DNA from: Planctomicrobium piriforme
Lineage (GTDB): Bacteria > Planctomycetota > Planctomycetia > Planctomycetales > Planctomycetaceae
Direction: 5' to 3'
Length of the DNA stretch: 64,000 nucleotides
Assembly: GCA_945860955.1 (NCBI GenBank)
Contig: CAMATH010000029.1
Span: forward strand, 1 to 64,000
This document shows, piece by piece, positions 47,335-55,327 of the stretch (position 1 is its first letter; the number at the start of each line of letters is the position of its first letter). The notes beneath the pieces were generated by a model, which saw only the letters and a list, made by a program, of their open reading frames with translations, was not told the origin of the DNA and did not search any database. Position numbers and translations under genes: made by a program.

Positions 47335-47703
47335 GGCGAACGCGGGCCGTTCCACGGAATGGCGGTTTCGAATCGCGTCGACCGCATGTATATGCATGCC
47401 GCGTGATTTGGTCGCGCCCCGTTGGGGCTTAACGGATGTGTTGTGGTGGGACGTGACCCAGGGCTGCGCCGAGTGTCAGGGCGGTGCCCTGACGCTCGGC
47501 TCCACCCTGGGCTTTCGAATGACGCCCCTTTGGGGCTACGCAGGCGTGCCGGCCACGTCCGTTGCCTCCGTGATGCCCTCGTTACGGCGGCACGTGTGCG
47601 GGACACAGGCCGATCCGGACCACCACCGGCAACCCGAGAGAGAATTGGGAGGATCGACCGCCCACCACGCAGCCCCAACAAGGCGGAATTCGATTGTGCC
47701 GTA

Positions 47704-47998
47704 CACACGCCGTTCAAATCGACCGCCGTCACCCCGTGCGAGACTTGCGGGTATCGACCGCCCACGAGTCCGCCCCAACGGGGGTATGGGAATCCCTTCG
47801 GCGTCACGAGCGATTGAATAGCCGTATCAACCACCCACGACGCAGCCCCAACGGGGCGGAATTCGATAGCCCAGGGTGGAGCCCCGCGTCTGGGCGAAGC
47901 CCAGATCCGGGGCGGAGCCCTGGGTTCAATGACGTTACCTCACACGCCAAGCCCCAACGGGGCGCAACCCGCATCGGCGCGGTCTGGGAACACGGCGA
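47704..47998. repeat. long direct repeat, copy 2
   Basis: Second copy of 47039-47334 with only a few changes (for example TCAAGTCGACC against TCAAATCGACC). It lies 118 bp upstream of the LRR-Roc-COR-TIR start codon. Confidence 0.85.
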
Positions 47999-48115
47999 AG
48001 GTGGGCCGGGGCGAGACGGTGGCAACGCGGGAGGGGAAGCGGGATAATCCGCACCACAACAAGCCACCGGACGATCATTTCTTCAAATCAGATACCCCAG
48101 GGGGGAGCGGCGGGG

Positions 48116-51100
48116 ATGAGCGAGGGAACCTGGACTTCCGAGGAGGCGTATCGGGAAGCGCAAGCCCGCATTCGGCAGGTGATCGAGACGCGTGCGAAAA
48201 TGCTCGATCTGGGCGATCTGCCGCTGGAGGAGATTCCCGACGAATTGCAGCAGGCGACGTGGCTGGAGGGGTTGTCGCTGGGGGCCAGCGGATTCCGTGA
48301 AGTGGCTGGCAAATATTTTCTTGCCGCAGATGAGAGTTTTAGTCGATGGCGCTTGGAACGGTCCCTGAATTCCATTGCTAAATTGGCGGCCCTCCGCGAA
48401 TTAAGGCAACTCGATCTGTCGGGGTGCCGGCAACTGACCGACATCGACCCCCTGCGGAACCTGACGGCGCTTGCCTCGCTCAATCTGTCGTCGTGCGAGC
48501 AACTGACCGACATCGCCCCCCTGCGGAACCTGACGGCGCTTGCCTCGCTCAACCTGGCTGGGTGCTGGCAACTGACGGACATCAACCCCCTGCGGCACCT
48601 GCCGGCGGTCGCCTCGCTCAGTCTGTTTGGGTGCAGGCAACTGACCGACATCGAACCCCTGCGGCATCTGCCGGCGGTCGCCTCGCTCAATCTGTTTGGG
48701 TGCAGGCAACTGACCGACATCGTCCCCCTGCGGAACCTGACGGCGCTTGCCTCGCTCAATCTGTCGTGGTGCGAGCAACTGACCGACATCGACCCCCTGC
48801 GGAACCTGACGACGCTTGCCTCGCTCTATCTGTCGGGGTGCCAGCAACTGACCGACATCGACCCCCTACGGAATCTGACGGCGCTCACCTCGCTCGATTT
48901 GGCATGGTGCCGAAACCTCAAACGAGTGGAGTGTCTTCCGCACCTGTCTGCGCTGCGTAGACTGGACTTGGTCCAGTGTACCGGGATTTCGAGTTTTGAA
49001 GTCCTGACACCCCTGTTGCCACAGTTGGAAGAATTGGATGTCCACGGCTGCCGATTCAGCGACCTGCCAGCGGAGATTTTGGGGGAATACGACGGTGCCG
49101 ACGCACTGCCGGCAATTCGCGCCTACTACGCCGACCTCGATACCGAGGCCCGCCAAGACCGTGAAGTGAAGGTCTTTATCCTCGGGAACGGCGGCGTCGG
49201 TAAGACGCAGCTTTGCCGGCGGTTGCAGAATCTCGATTACGATCCAAAAATCCCCAGCACCCACGGCGTGCAACTCGGCGCGATCGAAATCCCTCTTCCC
49301 GACGGGGATCGACCGGTTCGGGGAAACGTCTGGGATTTCGGCGGGCAGGATATCTACCACGGTTCACACGCCCTGTTCCTGCACGGGCAGGCGATCTTTC
49401 TGATCCTCTGGACCCCCGAAACCGAACAGGGAGTCCAGACCCGAGGCGAGCTGACCATGGCACACCGCCCGCTCGCCTACTGGCTCGATTACGTCCGCCA
49501 GCTTGCGGGGACCGACTCCCCCGTGCTGGTTGTCCAAAGCCAGTGCGAACGGAATGACCAGCGGGTGCCGCGGAATGACCTGCCAAACCAGGAGTTTCGG
49601 CTACTGAAACATCTTGCGGTCAGCGCCCGGACGACCCTCGGCCTGACGGAACTGAAAGGGGCGCTGGAAGTGGCGGTCGCCGCCCTGTATGAACGCCGCC
49701 CACCGGTCCGCATCGGGAAGGGACGGGCCGGGGTGCGAGATCATGTGCGGAAACTGCTGGCGAAAGACCAGAAACAGCCAAACAGCAAACGCAAACATCG
49801 GATTCTGACACTCGATCAGTTCCAGGCACTCTGCGACCAGATCGGCGGCGTCAGCAGCGCCACCGCGCTGCTGGAATTCCTGCATCACACGGGAGTGCTG
49901 CTCTATCGGCCAAACCACCTTCCCGGCCGGGTCATCCTCGACCAGACCTGGGCGCTCGACGCGATCTACACCCTGTTCGACCGGGACGCGTCGTACCCCA
50001 TGCTGCGCAACGGAGGGCGCTTCACACTCCGCGATCTCGAACTGGTCGCCTGGAAAAAACAAACCTCCGAGGAACGGGAACTGTTTCTCGATCTGATGCA
50101 GGCGTGCGGAATCTGTTTTCCCACTCGCAAGCTACGGATCGATCGGCAGGAATTCCAGGAGTACATCGCCCCCGAATTGCTTCCCGACTGGGAGGGGGTG
50201 CAGTCGCAATTGCGAGGACGAATACCCGATGCGCCCGCCGACGTCACCGATCGGCTGCATTACAAATTCCTGCACGATGGCGTTCTGCGCGGCATTCTCT
50301 CGCGCATCGGGCGTGAGGCGCAAGATAACGCCGAGTACTGGAAGTTCGGCGTCTGGATGTACGAAGAACAGACCCGCTCGCGGCTGCTGCTCAAGAGCGA
50401 ATTGCACCCGACCGACCAGCATCCGGCGGCGGGAACGATCACGCTGGAGGCGTGGGGAGAGCAGCCGGGGGAATTGTGTGACCGCGTTATTGCGCGGATC
50501 CAGGAAATTCAAGTGGGGAACGCTCCCGAGATTGTTCTGGACCCGCGAGCGCGGCGGGCAGCGGGGCCGGGCGTCGGTGGGATGCGTCACGGAAAGACGA
50601 TCGGCGTCGCGAGTGCGGAACTCGACCCCCGGCTGCAACCTGAATCGCCGTTATCGCGCGAGGAACCGCTCCAGGCGGGACCACTGCCGGAGGGGGAGCG
50701 AACCGGACCGCCGGAGGTGTTTGTGTCGTATGCGTGGGGGGAGGACAAGACCGAAGCGGGGAGGGAACGGCAGAAGACGGTGGAAGACCTGTGCGACAAA
50801 CTCAAGGAGTGGGGGTACTTGGTTCGACGGGATTCGAGCGAGATCCGCAACGGCGGGATCATTTCCGACTACATGCGTCGGCTCAGCAAGTCGGATCGCG
50901 TGCTGGTGATTTTGAGCGAAAAATACCTCCGTTCGGTATATTGCCTCAGCGAGTTGTACGCGATCTATCAACGGGCTCAAGGAGAGGAACGCGAGTTCCT
51001 GAAGCGGGTGATTCCCACATCGCTCCAATGTGCCCGGTTCGCCACGATCGAAGAACGGGACGAACATGCGGAATACTGGGATAACCGTTATGAATCGTTA

Positions 51101-51286
51101 CGAAAGAGCCAGACTCGAAATCGAGGTAATAAAGACGCCGCTTTGGTCCGCGAGATGGGACGCTGGGCGTATGAAATCAGCGACATGCTCGCCTGTGTCA
51201 ACAACGTATTGCACCCGAAAAGTTTCGAAGACATCGCGGCGAACGACTTTCAGGCGATTCGGGAGATGCTCTCGCCGGTGGTGTGA
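48116..51286 (+). CDS. LRR-Roc-COR-TIR protein (NLR-like Roco protein)
   Basis: 1056 residues. Residues 85-330: leucine-rich repeats of 23 residues (unit 'QLTDIDPLRNLTALASLNLS'). 345-520: Roc GTPase with P-loop 'GNGGVGKTQ' (357-364), 'WDFGGQD' switch (406) and 'VVQSQCE' (474-478), a deviant form of the N-K-x-D motif. About 560-840: COR, with 'LLEFLHHTGVLLYRPNHLPGRVILDQTWALDAIYTLFD'. 866-1000: TIR, starting 'EVFVSYAWGED', with candidate catalytic Glu E946 in 'CLSELYA'. No signal or membrane segment, so cytoplasmic. Start: ATG at 48116, GGGGGAGCG upstream. Domain order suggests a sensor (LRR), switch (Roc-COR) and effector (TIR, possible NAD+ cleavage). A role in phage defence is inference. Confidence 0.92.
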   Translation: MSEGTWTSEEAYREAQARIRQVIETRAKMLDLGDLPLEEIPDELQQATWLEGLSLGASGFREVAGKYFLAADESFSRWRLERSLNSIAKLAALRELRQLDLSGCRQLTDIDPLRNLTALASLNLSSCEQLTDIAPLRNLTALASLNLAGCWQLTDINPLRHLPAVASLSLFGCRQLTDIEPLRHLPAVASLNLFGCRQLTDIVPLRNLTALASLNLSWCEQLTDIDPLRNLTTLASLYLSGCQQLTDIDPLRNLTALTSLDLAWCRNLKRVECLPHLSALRRLDLVQCTGISSFEVLTPLLPQLEELDVHGCRFSDLPAEILGEYDGADALPAIRAYYADLDTEARQDREVKVFILGNGGVGKTQLCRRLQNLDYDPKIPSTHGVQLGAIEIPLPDGDRPVRGNVWDFGGQDIYHGSHALFLHGQAIFLILWTPETEQGVQTRGELTMAHRPLAYWLDYVRQLAGTDSPVLVVQSQCERNDQRVPRNDLPNQEFRLLKHLAVSARTTLGLTELKGALEVAVAALYERRPPVRIGKGRAGVRDHVRKLLAKDQKQPNSKRKHRILTLDQFQALCDQIGGVSSATALLEFLHHTGVLLYRPNHLPGRVILDQTWALDAIYTLFDRDASYPMLRNGGRFTLRDLELVAWKKQTSEERELFLDLMQACGICFPTRKLRIDRQEFQEYIAPELLPDWEGVQSQLRGRIPDAPADVTDRLHYKFLHDGVLRGILSRIGREAQDNAEYWKFGVWMYEEQTRSRLLLKSELHPTDQHPAAGTITLEAWGEQPGELCDRVIARIQEIQVGNAPEIVLDPRARRAAGPGVGGMRHGKTIGVASAELDPRLQPESPLSREEPLQAGPLPEGERTGPPEVFVSYAWGEDKTEAGRERQKTVEDLCDKLKEWGYLVRRDSSEIRNGGIISDYMRRLSKSDRVLVILSEKYLRSVYCLSELYAIYQRAQGEEREFLKRVIPTSLQCARFATIEERDEHAEYWDNRYESLRKSQTRNRGNKDAALVREMGRWAYEISDMLACVNNVLHPKSFEDIAANDFQAIREMLSPVV
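48431..48913 (+). repeat. tandem 69-bp LRR repeats
   Basis: CAACTGACCGACATCG-type units begin at 48431, 48500, 48569, 48638, 48707, 48776 and 48845, exactly 69 bp apart, and are nearly identical in DNA sequence. Such units can change number by slippage or recombination. Antisense ORFs here are by-products. Confidence 0.9.
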
Positions 51287-52017
51287 ATCGCGGGGATTTG
51301 GCATTCACTGTGGAAGGTTCTTGGGTGAGTTGCGACACGTAGAACCGGTCTACGATTAAAATTCGCGGTTTTGATGGGTTCGTCGCGGCGCAGCCGCCGT
51401 AGCATCCCGAATGGGATGCCAGAAAGTAGCCGGGGGTCGGAGCGCCGCGTAGACCCCCGGAATGCTGCGTGTCAAAAACAGCATCCTGAAGGGATGCCAG
51501 AATCGTGTTCGGTTGTTTGACTCGCAACTCACTGCGTCCGCATATCAGACCGGCGCGAGAGCGTCTCTATTTCGCCCGCTGCAAAACGCTGCCAACCATG
51601 GAATGTCTCCCAAGGCAACCACGCTTCTTGCATCCCTCCAGGATGCACTCGACGAGAAACGGCTGCCCGGGGGTCTCCGCTGCGCTCTGACCCCCGGCTA
51701 CTTTATTGCATCCTTAACAGGATGCGACCGGCGGCTGCGCCGCTTTGGGGGTAGAACCATGAATCGTCGATCGTGTTGGCGACAGTTCTCTGAACGCGAC
51801 CACCAGTTGAAACTGGTGGCAAAAGGGGAGTCGGCTGAAGCCGACTGAGATGGACAGGCTTCGCCTGAGCTGTTGGCGTTGTCAATCGCTCGTCGATAGA
51901 CCGAAAGCCTCCGATGCGGTGTTTCAATCTGTCTCCACTCAACTCTGCCGAAGATGTCCAGACCGCGGCGTCGTAGGAACGCCGTCCGCCACATGTCGCG
52001 ACGACGCTCCGGCAGCT
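51287..52017. repeat. repeat family R5, inverted pair, and gene-free DNA
   Basis: Forward copy at 51392-51550: GGCGCAGCCGCC, GCATCCCGAATGGGATGC, AGCCGGGGGTCGGAGCGC, CAGCATCCTGAAGGGATGCC. Reverse copy at 51605-51743. The same element occurs in reverse at 59030-59175. Short ORFs through it are translations of the repeat. No gene is supported in this 731-bp interval; the right part (51760-52000) shows other GC-rich repeats and nothing I can name. Confidence 0.8.
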
Positions 52018-53112
52018 TCACTTCCACCGCTTCAGTTTCGCCTGAAACCCCGGTCGATCCACCACTTCGCGATTCACGATGTGGTCCGGAAGCTCTCCCT
52101 TCGCAACCGCCAGAACCGACGCCACCACGTTTCGCCCTGTCGCCTGAAACACATCCTTCGACGACGCGTTCCAGTGCGGCGTCAGGATCACGTTATCGAG
52201 CGCGATCAACGGATCGTCGGCTGGCAACGGCTCGACCGCGAATACGTCCAGCCCCGCGCCCGCGATCTGTCGCGACCGCAGCGCGTCAACCAGCGCCGGC
52301 TGATCGACCAGTTCCCCCCGGGCGATGTTGATGAAATACGCCGACGGTTTCATCGCCCCGAATTGCGCCGCCCCGAACATCTTCCGGTTTTCCGGCCGGG
52401 GCCGCGCGTGGACACTCACAAAATCACTCTCCGCCAGCAGCCGATCGAGCGAAACCAGCTCGACCCCCAGCTCCCGCGCCTGTTCCAAACTCGCGTGTGG
52501 CGAATACGCCAACACGTTCATCTCAAACGGCGCGACCAGTCGCACCAGCTCCCGGCCACTGTGCCCCAGCCCCACGACTCCCAAAGTCCGACCCAGGATC
52601 TCGTGACCCATCTCGGCGGCCTGCAGATCCCACCGACCGGCCCGTGTGATTCGTTCCTGGGGCATCAGCCGTTTCGCGAGCGCCAGCATGAACAACAGCG
52701 CGGTGGACGCCGTCGGATGGTTGAGCGCCAGCGGCGCGTTGGTCAGCAGAACGTCGTTGTCGGTGCAGGCGGCGACATCGACTTTGTCGTAGCCGGCCCC
52801 GGAACGGGCGACCACGATCAGCCGATCACGCACCGCCTCGACAACCTCCCGCGACAACCACGGACGCAGCAGAATCAGCGCGTCGACATCCCGTAACTGC
52901 TCCGCGGTCATCCGCAGCGAATAGAACCGGTTCCAGTATTCCGTGTCACCCAGTTGGGGAGCCTGGTCGTGTAGAAAGTGGTAGGCGACCCGGGTATCGG
53001 CGGCCAGTCGATCCAGTGGCAAACCGCCGTAGGCGTCGCGTCCCTGTTCATCCAGAAAATCACCACTGAGGGCGATCTGGAATGGGGTTCCACGGGAATC
53101 GAGGTTCGGCAT
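52018..53112 (-). CDS. D-isomer-specific 2-hydroxyacid dehydrogenase family protein
   Basis: 364 residues. 'LGRTLGVVGLGHSGRELVRLVAPFEMNVLAYSP' is the NAD-binding G-x-G-x-x-G, with 'FINIARGELVDQPALVDALRSRQIAGAGLDVFAVEPLP' and 'VILTPHWNASS' giving the catalytic Arg, Glu and His in normal order. Such enzymes reduce 2-keto acids or oxidise hydroxyacids; the substrate is unclear. N-terminal residues before about 60 are a non-standard lead-in. Start: ATG at 53112, within 21 bases of the uspA stop; an upstream start would overlap that gene. Co-transcription with the stress-protein gene is likely. Confidence 0.9.
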   Translation of the reverse strand: MPNLDSRGTPFQIALSGDFLDEQGRDAYGGLPLDRLAADTRVAYHFLHDQAPQLGDTEYWNRFYSLRMTAEQLRDVDALILLRPWLSREVVEAVRDRLIVVARSGAGYDKVDVAACTDNDVLLTNAPLALNHPTASTALLFMLALAKRLMPQERITRAGRWDLQAAEMGHEILGRTLGVVGLGHSGRELVRLVAPFEMNVLAYSPHASLEQARELGVELVSLDRLLAESDFVSVHARPRPENRKMFGAAQFGAMKPSAYFINIARGELVDQPALVDALRSRQIAGAGLDVFAVEPLPADDPLIALDNVILTPHWNASSKDVFQATGRNVVASVLAVAKGELPDHIVNREVVDRPGFQAKLKRWK

Positions 53113-53132
53113 GCCGATGGTTTCGCGGGGAG

Positions 53133-53624
53133 TTACGCGTCGACGATACACAACGTCCGGCCGAACGCTTCGCGCGCGACCTTCTCGGCGACCCCGCCCA
53201 GGAACGAGCTGATCAGGGCGTTGGTTCCGCGACGTCCGATGACGATCGTGTCGTAGTTGCCCGATTTCATCTCTTCAATAATCGCCAGAGCCGCCACCAC
53301 CCGGGACGATTCGGGAAGACTTTCTTTCTGACGGCACGTGGTGTGAATGCGGGCCGCCGGCACGCCGGCGGCCACCAGCGTCTGCTTCTGCGCTTCCAGC
53401 AACTGCTCGCCAATCTTTAGATTGATGTCGGACCATTCCTGGGCGACGGTCGCGAATGCCCCACCCGCCGTCGACCGTGCCACAATGAACTCCGGCAGCG
53501 ATTCGACGACATGAAACAGCGTGACGCTCGCGGAGTCGGACTTTTCTCCCAGAATCAGCCGCGACGCGAACGAGACCGCTTTTTTCGAAGCGTCGGAATT
53601 GTCAACGGCAACCAGAACTTTCAC
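53133..53624 (-). CDS. universal stress protein (UspA family)
   Basis: 163 residues. 'MKVLVAVDNSDASKKAVSFASRL' opens the fold (ATP-binding Asp after strand 1), and 'DTIVIGRRGTNALISSFLGGVAEKVAREA' matches the G-x2-G-x9-G ATP-binding pattern, with Gly instead of Ser/Thr after the last Gly, which may weaken ATP binding. The tail 'FGRTLCIVDA' is normal. Cytoplasmic, probable dimer. It is upstream of the dehydrogenase gene. Several repeat sequences and the MITE-like copy lie behind it. Confidence 0.9.
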   Translation of the reverse strand: MKVLVAVDNSDASKKAVSFASRLILGEKSDSASVTLFHVVESLPEFIVARSTAGGAFATVAQEWSDINLKIGEQLLEAQKQTLVAAGVPAARIHTTCRQKESLPESSRVVAALAIIEEMKSGNYDTIVIGRRGTNALISSFLGGVAEKVAREAFGRTLCIVDA

Positions 53625-54095
53625 GAAAGATCCTTTCCAGACTCAACGGGGAAAACCCGACTGATCTCAGTCGCGGTCCGCCTGTTCGAACGCACGGGAA
53701 TGCGGCTCGGCAGGTCAGGCGAAATTTTCGCAGAGCGTCGCTTGCCGGGCAAGGGCCGGCGAAATGGACCGCATGCGTCTTGGGGTTTCGGGCCACGGGA
53801 GGGCGAAGCTCCCGCTGAGCCACCAGTGTGCTTTCGAGCGCAATACGACGTTCTCCGGGCAGCCATCGACCCACTTTCCCACGGAAGCCGCCGCTGGATT
53901 CGCGCTGGTCCTAATGCGTGTTTGGGGTTTCCACAACATCGATTTCAATTCGACAACACGGTTCGGTTGGATGCCGAGCGCTGCCCAGCGGGCGGTGCTT
54001 GGCGGTTGTTCGCACAGCGGCGGCTCGGCAGGAGCCTCGCCCTCCCGTGACGCGGTTCCTTGAAACCACACGTCGCGGAACGCGACGACGAGTAT
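53625..54095. other. gene-free interval with the intact MITE-like copy
   Basis: 471 bp. The only recognised element is the 250-bp unit at 53797-54046. Bases 53625-53796 show no gene; the promoter for uspA should be there. Short ORFs inside the element are translations of it. Confidence 0.5.
53797..54046. mobile_element. MITE-like element, uninterrupted copy
   Basis: Ends GGGAGGGCGAAGCTCCCGCT and GGAGCCTCGCCCTCCC are terminal inverted repeats of about 28 bp. The interior matches 34403-34780 in reverse orientation, without the 125-bp insert. It carries no transposase gene. Confidence 0.75.
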
Positions 54096-54803
54096 TCACG
54101 GAGAAGTCCGCCCTCCGGACGCGTCGGAATTTACCCCACTCGGCAATGAATCATCACACCCCGCCCCCACCTCCGGGCAAACCAGCCGAAACAGCGTTTC
54201 GATCATACCGACAGCGACATCCGACAGGTGCGTATGCAGCAGGATTCGCAATTGGTGGACGGTTTCCCGGTGCCGGTTGATCTGGTCGGCGACCTGCCGA
54301 ACTCCTTCGTCGGTGAGCGCCCCTCCCGTCGCGAATGTGCTGTACAGTTCCTCCCAATCACTCGGTGACCAGCCAGCGAAAAGCTGCGGATCCGAGGCGG
54401 CGACCACTTCGACCGCCGGGTTGGTCGCCCGGTCAAATCGACAGGCGGGCGAGAGCGAGTCCCCGGGATGCGTTCCGTTGCGAGAGCCTTCCGTGGACCA
54501 CTCTGGGGACGAATTGACGGGAATAGAGCGTCCCCGAGTGGAGTGCGGCGGGACCGGGTCGGCGATCGGGGCGATCAACCGTTCGACCTCCACGCCATAC
54601 GCCTCGGCCAGACGATGTACGGTCGCCGACCTGGGATTCGCGGTGGTCCCCCGTTCCAGATGATAGAGCGTACTTCGGGAAACCCCGGCCCGGTCAGCGA
54701 CCTCTTCAAGCCGCCAACCCATTTTGAGCCGCAGGGTTTGCAGCCGTTGGGCGAGCGCGTGTGTCGAAATGACCGGTTCTGGAGTGGCTGGTGTCGTGTC
54801 CAT
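54096..54803 (-). CDS. XRE-type helix-turn-helix regulator
   Basis: 235 residues. Residues 18-75 are a Cro/C1-type helix-turn-helix: 'LAQRLQTLRLKMGWRLEEVADRAGVSRSTLYHLERGTTANPRSATVHRLAEAYGVEVERL'. The rest is a 140-residue C-terminal domain with 'ELYSTFATGGALTDEGVRQVADQINRHRETVHQLRILL', helical and without a known ligand motif. Start: ATG at 54803 with GGAG ten bases upstream. It diverges from a small gene at 54960; the palindrome at 54876-54889 between them is a likely binding site. It probably autoregulates and controls the small gene. Confidence 0.8.
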   Translation of the reverse strand: MDTTPATPEPVISTHALAQRLQTLRLKMGWRLEEVADRAGVSRSTLYHLERGTTANPRSATVHRLAEAYGVEVERLIAPIADPVPPHSTRGRSIPVNSSPEWSTEGSRNGTHPGDSLSPACRFDRATNPAVEVVAASDPQLFAGWSPSDWEELYSTFATGGALTDEGVRQVADQINRHRETVHQLRILLHTHLSDVAVGMIETLFRLVCPEVGAGCDDSLPSGVNSDASGGRTSP

Positions 54804-54875
54804 GGGTGACTTTCTCCTCGAAATCAAGCGAATTCGAACAATCCGCAACGATCTGGAAAACTCGGCTTGGTTTTG

Positions 54876-54889
54876 TGTACTTCGGTACA
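54876..54889. promoter_or_regulatory. perfect palindrome, likely operator of the XRE regulator
   Basis: TGTAC-TTCG-GTACA, a perfect 5+4+5 palindrome between the divergent regulator and small gene. A TACAAT -10 hexamer (54891-54896) for the small gene lies directly after it, so binding would block that promoter. Confidence 0.7.
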
Positions 54890-54959
54890 TTACAATACAA
54901 AAAGATCGTAGTCCAGTCCACAATGTGAAACGCAACAGATTTGAGAGGAGGGTTTGTCC

Positions 54960-55229
54960 ATGGTTCAGCAGTCGAAGTTTATGTTTGATGACGGCACACC
55001 CACGCCGTGGGAGATCACTCGGGAAGGGTTTGACGACGAAGCGGATCATTTCAAGGTCAAGAAAAGTCGACGGGGCCGACCGTCGCAACGGCGGGCCGAC
55101 AAAAACGCGCCTCCACGCGACGCATCATTGCAACGGACCGAGCAGCCCGAGAATCGCACCGTCGACCCCCGCCAGGAAGCGGCGGACCACTGGCCCCTGC
55201 CATCGCCCGAGGCGAGCGGGGCGGCGTAA
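54960..55229 (+). CDS. small hypothetical protein divergent from the XRE regulator
   Basis: 89 residues. 'MVQQSKFMFDDGTPTPWEITREGFDDEADHFKVKKSRRGRPSQ' is mixed charged and aromatic; the second half is Pro/Gln/Arg-rich and probably disordered. No family is recognised. Start: ATG at 54960 with GAGGAGGG seven bases upstream, stronger than the TTG at 54954. The C-terminal codons run into an R3 repeat (55211-55237), which may have changed the original end. It is probably controlled by the neighbouring regulator; a role cannot be inferred. Confidence 0.65.
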   Translation: MVQQSKFMFDDGTPTPWEITREGFDDEADHFKVKKSRRGRPSQRRADKNAPPRDASLQRTEQPENRTVDPRQEAADHWPLPSPEASGAA

Positions 55230-55327
55230 GCCACCTGCGTCCCCCGCGTCACCCCACCCCTTCCCCCCACCCTGCGCATCGTCTACGTTCTCGGTTCCGG
55301 TTCCATTCACCTTGGGGAGTTCTTTCA

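Larger units (their letters stand above)
46763..48115. repeat. 1.35-kb repeat-only region with GCCCCAACGGGGC palindromes
   Basis: About ten copies of the palindrome GCCCCAACGGGGC (either strand) lie between 46874 and 47960, with AGCCCAGGGTGGAGCCCCG and related motifs. Two long direct repeats (47039-47334 and 47704-47998) are listed separately. Short ORFs here differ between frames but repeat the same peptides, so they are repeat translations. No gene is supported; the region leads into the LRR-Roc-COR-TIR gene. Confidence 0.8.

Noticed and set aside
47039-47998. Direct repeats considered as a CRISPR array
   Set aside because: Two copies of almost 300 bp with a 370-bp gap do not fit CRISPR repeat and spacer sizes, and no cas gene is seen.
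46960-48067. Several ORFs of 70-230 codons in the repeat block
   Set aside because: The same peptides appear in several frames because the DNA is duplicated; no start site or family signature.
48088-48847. Repetitive minus-strand ORFs with 'MSVSCSHHDRLSEA'-type units
   Set aside because: They are the antisense of the 69-bp LRR repeats; periodicity comes from the coding strand.
51462-51848. A 128-residue ORF after the LRR-Roc-COR-TIR gene
   Set aside because: It reads through the R5 inverted repeat pair and matches the repeat in two frames.
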